Shown piece by piece: positions 55,913-64,000 of a stretch of DNA of 64,000 bases. The stretch's first letter is position 1, and every line of letters begins with the position of its first letter. The stretch comes from Ashinkailepas kermadecensis. Taxonomy: Eukaryota > Arthropoda > Thecostraca > Neolepadidae. The stretch is from positions 558,001 through 622,000 of the forward strand of contig JAOTOM010005049.1 of the NCBI GenBank assembly GCA_034440615.1, given 5' to 3'. The position numbers were made by a program, and so were the translations under genes. Under the pieces are notes generated by a model. It searched no databases, had not been told where the DNA came from, and worked only from the letters and a program-made list of their open reading frames with translations.

Positions 55913-56975
55913 ACGGCACCACACCGACCGCCACCGTCGGTCGCTTCGTTTGTTTCCTTTACCGACGGCTGCTCGAGTACCTCGGCCAGCGAGCGACGTT
56001 CGCGCGCCGCAGCGCTATCAACACTGGAGTCCCCCGGTCCACCAGCCGGCTCATCAGCGCGGCGCCGGTCTGGCGTCGGCAGGCGGCAGGCGGCAGGCGG
56101 CGGGCAGGCTGTACCGGAGCGGGTCGCAGAGCAACCGCAGTTCCCGTGACGGCGCAGCGTGACCGAAGGACCTGCAGCTGCCGTGGCTGGGCGGGCGCCT
56201 GCCGGGAGACCAGGGGCACCTGGCGATGCCTCTTGTCCGGACTTCGATATTTCCCCGTATATTTTGGGTCCGTAACTTGTCATGTACCGTGTGCCGGCAG
56301 TGTCGAACAGCCCCGCAGACGTGGCGAGCTGCGCGTGCCGGGGCCACGGGTCGTGTCGCTGACGGATGCCAACAATTATGCAAACAAACACACAGCAGTT
56401 GGTATTTCCGTCCGCCGCTGCCGGGCCGACTCTACCCCGCGCGAGATCAGCACGGCCGAGTGGTGGGTCTTGCTGTGTTCCGGCCAGCCACTCGGTGCCC
56501 GGCTGGTGCGCCTGCTCCTCATCAGATGGTGTGTCTGTTCACCGAGACCGAGGTCGGCGGCATGCACAACCCCGTAACGGGCCGCTCCGCTGGATACGAA
56601 CAGCGGTGCATTTAGATATCGGCTATGAGGGGATAGGCGAGTATATTGAGGGGTAAAGTATGTGACAATTTTGACCCGGTGGTAGCAATATTCGCTTGAC
56701 TCGTAGAAAACATTAATGTTGGTTGCAGTTGGTAGGATGCCCCTCCCCGTAAACACGACGCTGGACGTTGGCCTCCGAGGTCGGACAGGACGCTGGCCCG
56801 GTCCGCGTGCCGAGGGTATCCCGTGTCAGCTCACACCAGCCGGCCACAGTGCCGGGTAACAGAAGCCGGCCGGCAGAGCCAGTCGGCTGCGTGGTGACCT
56901 CCAGTCGCGGTCACGTCACAGGATACCCTCCGCGGCGGGCGGCGCGAACCTGGCGGCCACTCTGTTGGCGAAAAC
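55913..56975. other. GC-rich unique DNA, no gene supported
   Basis: Includes a GGCAGGCGGCAGGC run at 56,078-56,108. The 394-aa frame crossing from 55,393 is open through repeats and shows no domain. Confidence 0.4.
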
Positions 56976-57655
56976 CCACCCCGGCTGCATCACAGACATC
57001 ACAAACATCACAGACAACACAGCCGCGCCAGTGCTGTCGACGGCGAAAACCCTCCCCGAACGCATCACAGACATCACAGACATCATAGACAACACAGTGC
57101 TTGTCGACGGCGAAAACCCTCCCCGACTGCATCGCAGACATCACAAACAACATATACAACACAGTGCTGTCGACGGCGAAAACCCTCCCCGACTGCATCA
57201 CAGACATCACAAACAACACAGACAACACAGACATCACAGACATCACAGACAACACAGCCGCGCCAGTGCTGTCGACGGCGAAAACCCTCCCCGACTGCAT
57301 CACAGACAACACAGACAACACAGACAACACAGCCGCGCCAGTGCTGTCGACGGCGAAAGCCCTCCCCGAACGCATCACAGACATCACAGACAACACAGAC
57401 AACACAGTGCTGTCGACGGCGAAAACCCTCCCCGACTGCATCGCAGACAACACAGACAACACAGACAACACAAACAACACAGACAACACAAACAACACAA
57501 ACAACACAGCCGCGCCAGTGCTGTCGACGGCGAAAGCCCTCCCCGAACGCATCACAGACATCACAGACATCATAGACAACACAGTGCTGTTGACGGCGAA
57601 AACCCTCCCCGACTGCATCACAGACAACACAGACAACACAGCCGCGCCAGTGTCG
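56976..57655. repeat. Compound minisatellite with ACAGACATC/ACAGACAAC tracts
   Basis: A GC-rich block (CAGCCGCGCCAGTGCTGTCG, ACGGCGAAAACCCTCCCCGA, CTGCATC) alternates with variable runs of the 9-mer CACAGACAA/CACAGACAT. Block length varies because the 9-mer count differs. Frames on both strands are unsupported. Confidence 0.9.
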
Positions 57656-58654
57656 TCCATGAGCAGAGAGCGCTGCACCGAAACAGGCCGACTCGGCCGC
57701 ATTCGGCTTCGGCCCGACCGTCCGGCGGCCGGCCGTTGGCGTTCATCAGCATGATCTAGGGCATCGTTACCGGCGGCGGCGGCGGCGGCGGAGCACGGGC
57801 GCACGACGGTCCAAGCCGATGGGTCGACCGATATCCGGCCAGACAACCTGTTGTTGACCCACCACAAGACACGCCCGTCCGGCCCCAGCCGCCCGCTGTG
57901 CTGAGAGCGGAACCCGACGCTCGCCGCCCCCAGCGGCCGGCAAAGTCACGCGCGAGATCTCACCAAAACCCACGCGCCGGCGCCGGCCAGTCGCTCGCGC
58001 GACCGCACCCGCCTCCTCGCCCACGGCACGAAAATACCGAGGAAAACTGTTGTCTCACCGAGACACAGTTGGAAAAACGCCGCAGCCGTGTCCACAATCC
58101 CGACAGTCGGCATCGCATCCGAGCACGCGCCGTTATCAGCGGGCGATCACGGTAGCCGAGAACAATGGCAGCTGCCGCCGCCCACCCCTCCCTCCCCCAC
58201 CACGGCACACGGCGGCGCGTCGGCACCGACGAGGCTGAGGAGACGGCATGAGTGGCGACCCACACCATCGCCCCGGCCCCTGCCCCCGGGCTGGATAAAC
58301 GTGCCGACGCGGCGTCACGCGCGCGCACCGAAAATACCGCGTCACGCCGCGTGACTCAGACGGTGGGCGGGGCCTCGTCACTGCTTGGGCGAGTCTGCGT
58401 GTGTGGGTCCGCTGGACGATGTCGGTGCGTCTGACCGATGTTTGTCGATACTGGCGGAGCGTTGGCAAGGCCAGCAGGCGTGCCACTGCCCAACGCCCAC
58501 AGCCGAATCCCACGAGATGGATGGTCCACCCACTGCATCATGCTACCGGTATTAACGGCCAGATGAATGGGTTCTCTTCGTGTCACTTAGCACCTGTTAA
58601 CTAAACAAGTTCTCTTTCCTCAGCCACGTTGACAGCACGTCACTAGTCCCAAGG
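57656..58654. other. GC-rich, CpG-dense unique DNA
   Basis: Contains a (GGC)n run at 57,772-57,794. Many overlapping frames on both strands, none recognisable. Confidence 0.4.
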
Positions 58655-59478
58655 GCTTACGTACATTTGCGCTAACGTACATTTGCGAATACGTACTTCT
58701 GCGCTCGCGTACTATTGCGTTTGCGTACTTTTGTGTTCACGTACATTTGCGCCTACGTAGATTTTGGCTTGCGTACATATGAACCTACGTAGATTGGCGC
58801 TTACGTACATTTGCTCATACGTACTTCTGCGCTTACGTACTTCTGCGTTCACGTACTTTTGCGTTTTCGCACATTTGCGCTTACGTACATTTGTGCATAG
58901 GTACATTTGCGGATACGGCCTTGACTAGATGTTTGTCCTCCGGAACATTGAGCAACCGGACAGATGTACGTAAAGCTGTACGTATGGCAGATGTACGCAC
59001 GCAAATGTACGTAGGCGCAGATGTACGCATGACAATTATACGTAAGCGCAGATGTACGCATGGCAAATGTACATAAGCGCAAATGTACGTATGGCAAATG
59101 TACGTATGCGCAAATGTACGTAAGCGCCAAGTATGTAGGCTCAAATGTGTGTAAGCACAAATGTACGTAAGCCTGAATGTGCGCAAGGCCAAATGTACGT
59201 AAGCCCAAAGGTACGTAAGTACAAATGTACGTATGCGCACATGTACATAAGAGCAAATGTACGTAAGCGCAAGTGTACGTATGCGCACATGTACATAAGA
59301 GCAATTGTACGTATGTATATGCGTACGTATTCGTATGCGTACGCAAGCGCAAACATACGTAAACACAAAAGTATGTAAGAACAAATGTACGCATGAGCCA
59401 ATGTATCTACATTGGCTCATGTAGTATCTACATGTAGTATCTACAATGTATATGTACATTTGCGATTACGTACCTTTG
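58655..59478. repeat. 16-bp minisatellite that reverses orientation
   Basis: 58,655-58,915 repeats GTACATTTGCGCTTAC (GTAC at 58,661, 58,677, 58,693, 16-bp step). From about 58,963 to 59,405 the same unit appears as its reverse complement (GCGCAAATGTACGTAA). At 59,450-59,478 it is forward again. A non-repeat hinge lies at 58,912-58,962 and a small palindromic hinge at 59,400-59,450. Confidence 0.93.
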
Positions 59479-60341
59479 TGTGTGTGTGTGTTTGAATTTT
59501 GCCAGCCTGCCACCGTGTGGTGATGTCGGCTGTTTCCGGGTATTTGATGGTGGTATTGGTATGTGGAGGTATAAGGGTTTTACGTAGGTAGGAAGAGGGT
59601 TGGTTTATTGATCGGTGCTGTAGTAGAGTTGTGAGCGTCTTGGAGTTTGAAGTGAGCTGGGTAGAGCTGAGTAGATCATAGTTCCAGGAAGTTGTAGAGA
59701 TGGTCGAGGCCGGAGATGATGTAGACGAGAAGAGTTGCCAATCTGGACGGTGCCAATTCGGGGTATGGGGTGTAGTGGGGGGTCGGGGTCGGGTCATCGC
59801 CATTGTTGAACATTGCTAGAACATGTAGTATTTGGGGTATTGGTGCTTTTTTCTTCTTTTTCCCCCCTTTTTTAATCGTAAGTTTTTTTTCCTTTTTGTC
59901 CTTAGGTGTTTTTGTTTTTGATTGTTTTTGTTTTTTCCCCGTTCCTTTTTTCTTTTTTTTTCAGTTGTTCGATTAGGCGTGTGATAGCGAGAAAGTGGAA
60001 GAGGTGTTCGTGTAGTGCTGGATGGTCGTCGTTGAGGAGTGTAGTGAGGCTTAGTGGAATGTTATGTGTGGTGCAGTAATTTGTGATGTGTTGTCTTTGG
60101 TTGTTGTATTTGGTGCAGTAAATGAGTATGTGTTTGATTGTAAGTGTTCGGTGACATGTTGTGCATTTCGGTCGTCGCTGTTGTCGTAGAAGGAGGTATG
60201 AATGTATAAGTGCTGTGTGTCCTGTTCGTATTCGTGTTAGTGTACGTTCTTTGAATCTGGTGTTTTGGTTATGGAGTGCCATTGTTCGTGTTCGGGGTGG
60301 ATTTCGTGGAGTTGTGTTGTTGTTGTGTCCCAGGTTTGTTG
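59479..60341 (-). mobile_element. 5'-truncated LINE insertion in the 16-bp array
   Basis: An 863-bp minus-strand insertion interrupts the array. ACGTACCTTTG stands at both edges (59,468-59,478 and 60,342-60,352). The array consensus is ACGTACATTTG, so the shared C marks a target-site duplication. On the element's own strand it comprises the end of an ORF (60,341-59,902), an A/C-rich 3' UTR, and an (AC)n tail (TG repeat at 59,479-59,491). Confidence 0.85.
59902..60341 (-). pseudogene. LINE ORF2-like C-terminal fragment
   Basis: It encodes about 146 aa to a stop at 59,902. The key motif is LTRIRTGHTALIHSYLL followed by PKCTTCHRTLTIKHILIYC. This is the conserved R.R.GHT...YLL and C..C...LTI.H.L..C tail found after the RNase H domain in Jockey/I-group non-LTR retrotransposons. 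The sequence is uninterrupted but lacks the endonuclease, reverse transcriptase and RNase H domains through 5' truncation. The visible frame extends back into array DNA (to 60,387), which is not part of the element. It is Asn/Thr-rich, unlike the decayed LINE at 51 kb, so the two are different families. Confidence 0.82.
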
Positions 60342-60500
60342 ACGTACCTTTGGGCATACGTACATTTGCGCTGACGTGCTCTCGCACTCACGTCCATTTG
60401 CGCCTGTGTACATTTGCGCATACGTACATTTGCGCTTAGGTACATCTACGTCCACGTACATCTGCCATACGCACTTTTGTGCATACGTACATATAACGCG
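60342..60500. repeat. 16-bp minisatellite, continuation after the LINE
   Basis: ACGTACATTTGCGC-type units in forward orientation, with more divergence (CACGTCCATTTGCGCC, GTGTACATTTGCGC). Confidence 0.9.
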
Positions 60501-60861
60501 AAGTGTTCATAGAACGGCAATTGTCAGCCACCCAACTGACCCCTGCTTGGGCTGTATGCTTAATTAGGTAATCACATATACCAGGGACATTATTTTATAA
60601 ATGTTGAAGTGCTGGGCATAACTTTACTAAGTGAACATGACTATTCGTGTGCTGTGTTCCAAACGGATAGGCATTTGGCACGGCGTCAGCTTTGGAGGAT
60701 TTCCCACTGCGCTGTAATCAATCTGGAACACTCAGGGCGGAAATATTTCACCGTTTCCGTAAAACAGCCATTAGTCTTGAAGCAGCCGTTGATCTGCCCA
60801 GATAACCGCTCCCCTGTGCTCCTGAACAAAGCCAGCGTGAGTCGGACGCGCCAACAGCCCA
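60501..60861. other. Unique DNA
   Basis: A 93-aa frame (60,609-60,890) has no recognisable motif. Confidence 0.35.
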
Positions 60862-61300
60862 CCAACCCGGGACCCAGGACTGGGGTCTAGCACGTCACGA
60901 CGACATACTGTACCACCCACACAGCGGCCAAAAACTGGGGCACGTCACGAACGGCACACTGCACCGCCCATCCCGAGACCCAGGACTGGGGTCTAGCACG
61001 TCACGAACGACACACTGTACCACCCACCCCGGGACCCAGGACTGGGGTCTAGCACGTCACGAACGACATACTGTACCACCCACACCGGGACCCAGTACTG
61101 GAGTCTAGCACGTCACGAACGACATACTGTACCACCCATCCCGGGACCCAGGACTGGGGTCTAGCACGTCACGAACGACATACTGTACCACCCACACCGG
61201 GACCCAGTACTGGAGTCTAGCACGTCACGAACGACATACTGTACCACCCACACCGGGACCCAGGACTGGGGTCTAACACATCACGAACGATACACTGTGC
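60862..61300. repeat. 56-57-bp minisatellite, ~7 units
   Basis: ACCCAGGACTGGGGTCTAGC, ACGTCACGAACGACATACTG, TACCACCCACACCGGG repeats. GTACTGGAGTC variants occur at 61,093 and 61,206. Confidence 0.93.
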
Positions 61301-61665
61301 CACCATGCCACCCCAGTTCTGAGACAAAATTTGTTTCGCATCACGGAGATTGCGGACGCCAAACTAACAAGATGGCCATGAGGCCGAACCAATGCATGTC
61401 TGGCGGCAAGTCAGACTGCTCCACATGGTGCTCGCCGTCGGTCGGCATTCGTGCACGATGTCTGTGACGTCACCCATGTGTCCAGCGCAGCCTCGGATGG
61501 TGTGGGCGGCGCGCAGGTCGGCACGTCGGCCGCGGGAGGTCGCATCAGCCCATCGCCAGCTGGAAGTCGGCCACGCGACACGGTGCCGCCGCCGCTGCCA
61601 ACCGCCGTCAAAGGCTGCCAAACGCAGCGCATTGTCGGCGAACACGGCGGTGGCGGAGGCGTGAC
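61301..61665. other. GC-rich unique DNA
   Basis: Frames on both strands, none recognisable. Confidence 0.4.
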
Positions 61666-63130
61666 GCCGACGGGAGTCACGGAGCCGGCCGCGGCCCACC
61701 GGCGCGTGACGGCCGCCTCCCTCTGGAGTCACGGATCCGGCCGCGGCCTACCCGCGCGTGACGGGCCGCCTCCCTCTGGAGTCACGGATCCGGCCGCGGC
61801 CCACCGGCGCGTGACGGCCGCCTCCCTCTGGAGTCACGGATCCGGCCGCGGCCCACCGGCGCGTGACGGCCGCCTCCTCTGGAGTCACGGAGCCGGCCGC
61901 GGCCCACCGGCGCGTGACGGTCGCCCCTCTGGAGTCACGGATCCGGCCGCGGCCCACCGGCGCGTGACGGCCGCCTCCTCTGGAGTCACGGAGCCGGCCG
62001 CGGCCCACCGGCGCGTGACGGCCGCCTCCCTCTGGAGTCACGGAGCCGGCCGCGGCCCACCGGCGCGTGACGGCCGCCTCCCTCTGGAGTCACGGATCCG
62101 GCCGCGGCCCACCGGCGCGTGACGGCCGCCTCCCTCTGGAGTCACGGATCCGGCCGCGGCCTACCCGCGCGTGACGGGCCGCCTCCCTCTGGAGTCACGG
62201 AGCCGGCCGCGGCCCACCGGCGCGTGACGGCCGCCTCCCTCTGGAGTCACGGATCCGGCCACGGCCCACCGGCACGTGACGGCCGCCTCCCTCTGGAGTC
62301 ACGGAGCCGGCCGCGGCCTACCGGCGCGTGACGGGCCGCCTCCCTCTCGAGTCACGGAGCCGGCCGCGGCCCACCGGCGCGTGACGGGCCGCCTCCCTCT
62401 GGAGTCACGGAGCCGGCCGCGGCCCACCGGCGCGTGACGGGCCGCCTCCCTCTGGAGTCACGGAGCCGGCCGCGGCCCACCGGCGCGTGACGGCCGCCTC
62501 CCTCTGGAGTCACGGAGCCGGCCGCGGCCCACCGGCGCGTGACGGCCGCCTCCCTCTGGAGTCACGGAGACGGCCGCCTCCCTCTGGAGTCACGGAGCCG
62601 GCCGCGGCCCACCGGCGCGTGACGGGCCGCCTCCCTCTGGAGTCACGGAGCCGGCCGCGGCCCACCGGCGCGTGACGGGCCGCCTCCCTCTGGAGTCACG
62701 GAGACGGCCGCGGCCCACCCGCGCGTAACGGGCGCCTCCTTCTGGAGGAGTCACGGAGCCGGCAGCGGCCCACCTGCGCGTGACTGGCGCCTCCCTCTGG
62801 AGGAGTCACGGAGACGGCCGCCTCCCGCTGGAGTCACAGAGCCGGGCGCGGCCCACCGGCGCGTGACGGGCGCCTCCCTCTGAGGTCACGGAGACGGCCG
62901 CCTCCCTCTGGAGTCGCGGAGCGGGCGCCTCCCTCTGGGGTCACGGAGCCGGCCGCCTCCCTCTGGGGTCGCGGAGCGGGCGCTTCCCTCTGGGGTCACG
63001 GAGCCGGCCGCCTCCCTCTGGGGTCACGGAGCCGGCCGCCTCCCTCTGGAGTCACGGAGCCGGCCGCCTCCCTCTGGAGTCACGGAGCCGGCCGCGGCCC
63101 ACCGACCCGTAACGGGCCGCCTCCCTCTCG
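61666..63130. repeat. 52-53-bp minisatellite, ~27 units
   Basis: The unit is CCTCCCTCTGGAGTCACGGA, GCCGGCCGCGGCCCACCGGC, GCGTGACGGGCCG. The extra G (GACGGGCCG versus GACGGCCG), GATCCGG/GAGCCGG and CTACCCG/CCACCGG are diagnostic variants. From about 62,890 units shrink to about 33 bp by losing the GCGGCCCACCGGCGCGTGAC part. Confidence 0.94.
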
Positions 63131-63906
63131 AGACAGGGACCCCGCCGTAAAACGGGCACTATCACGGGGTGCGGCCACGGGCCGACCCAAGTACAAAACA
63201 TGCGACGGAAAACTGAGCCGAAAAAAAAACGCTGAAAAGGTAGTCGAAAAAACACTGATAGTCTACGGCCATTGATGCCCTGCACAGTCCATGGAACTAC
63301 CAAGGCCGTCGAGCGTCCTCAACCTCACGTTAATGCTCGTGGGCGGTGGTAGCTGCCGCAGAATAGAGGAAAACCAGCCTCGACAGAAGTCATTTAGCAG
63401 TTCGTGGACGAGTGTTGCCACTCATTTTTGTCATCTCGCCGACAACATAACAGGAGACAATGACCGTGTCAGTGGCCTAGCCGGGGGGGGGGATGGCGTC
63501 ACTTCCACACCACCTCCAGAAATGAGGCTTCTCCACTGTGTTGAAGGAGCTGTACAATAAGATTCTAGGAGTAGGTCGTAGGGGCACTCTTGCAATGTAC
63601 AGAGCTGTTGAGCGACGCACACGACCAGACCTTCCCCCGGCTCTCCCAGCGTCCCGGGGTGAATGGTCTGGTGGTGCAGTGAAAAAAAATTCACCATTTT
63701 GCATGGAAAATCACAGTTAATGAAAGTTTTAGGTTTTCATCCTTGGTGATGACTTTCATCTTTTCATAAACATATTACAAACACAGATGGTCGTTGTTGT
63801 GATGGAACTAAAGTGCATGTTTGCAATGTTTTCATCCTTGTCTTTTGTTTTTCCAGCAGGTATCAATAGTTTCACTCTCAGGTGAATATAGAATGAGCTT
63901 TGAGAC
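63131..63906. other. Unique DNA, no gene supported
   Basis: Overlapping frames on both strands (63,291-63,560 plus; 63,431-63,697 minus) lack recognisable motifs. Confidence 0.4.
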
Positions 63907-64000
63907 CAGTAGCGCAACCAGGGGGGCCAAGGGGCCATGGCACCCCCGAAATTTTTGGGGGCCCGCTCCGAGCCAGGGGCCCGCGAAGCGGGCCCCTGGC
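63907..64000. mobile_element. hAT-like element H3, left end, runs off the window
   Basis: CAGTAGCGCAACCAGGGGGG is close to the inverted ends of H1 (CAGAGGCGCAACCAAGGG). It is followed by GGGCCCGCTCCGAGCCAG and the palindromic CCCGCGAAGCGGGCC, of the type seen in H1. The other end is outside the window. Confidence 0.6.

Noticed and set aside
1..64000. Telomeric or centromeric satellite
   Set aside because: No TTAGG or TTAGGG arrays are present and no single unit dominates. The short TTAG run at 51,148 is a LINE tail.
1..64000. Excess of periods divisible by 3, implying protein repeats
   Set aside because: Several periods are multiples of 3 (15, 33, 39, 48, 51, 63, 66, 69, 72, 78) but about as many are not (16, 20, 22, 26, 28, 29, 44, 50, 61, 64, 67, 74), and frame-breaking indels are common within arrays.

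Overview
No intact protein-coding gene can be supported in this window. It is eukaryotic, almost certainly metazoan, nuclear DNA made of tandem minisatellite arrays, short dispersed repeats and transposon remnants. The evidence for a metazoan is a tRNA-headed SINE family with target-site duplications, 3' ends of non-LTR retrotransposons with the usual Cys/His tail, hAT-like elements with 8-bp duplications, and non-autonomous TTAA elements. CpG is abundant throughout the GC-rich parts, so the germline is not heavily CpG-methylated. That fits an arthropod or other marine invertebrate better than a vertebrate; a crustacean is my best guess, with low confidence.

Layout. 0-9 kb: 78-, 75-, 26- and 72-bp arrays, one weak candidate exon near 1.1-1.3 kb, and a dispersed repeat (family R1) split by a TTAA element at 6.26-7.22 kb. 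9-15.5 kb: AT-rich unique DNA, a 29-bp array with higher-order structure, a second TTAA element (12.69-13.53 kb) and a 20-bp array. 15.7-20.6 kb: 64-bp and 28-bp arrays, R3 and R1 copies, and a (CCGAG)n block. 20.6-25 kb: mostly AT-rich unique sequence with two R2 copies and a TA microsatellite. 25-28.1 kb: a SINE, a 201-bp hAT-like element and a 957-bp hAT-like element that contains its own degenerate minisatellite and a nested SINE. 28-40 kb: a run of short GC-rich arrays separated by unique DNA. 40.3-42.8 kb: a ~265-bp tandem repeat interrupted by two TTAA elements. 43.2-45.6 kb: a 51-bp array split by a SINE. 46-52 kb: small arrays, three SINEs, an R1 copy, an R3 copy and a LINE 3' fragment. 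53.1-58 kb: 33-bp, 67-bp, (GTCCC)n and compound arrays. 58.6-60.5 kb: a 16-bp array that changes strand and holds a LINE insertion. 60.9-63.1 kb: 57-bp and 53-bp arrays. The window ends inside another hAT-like element.

How the parts relate. Adding my array boundaries gives roughly 24 kb of tandem repeats, over a third of the window, in about 40 arrays with largely unrelated units. Most long open reading frames are by-products of stop-free repeat units and are often open on both strands. The most informative objects are insertions into repeats whose uninterrupted relatives also lie in the window, because these show target sites and relative ages directly: a TTAA element in R1, TTAA elements in the 265-bp repeat, a SINE in the 51-bp array, a LINE in the 16-bp array and a SINE inside a hAT-like element.
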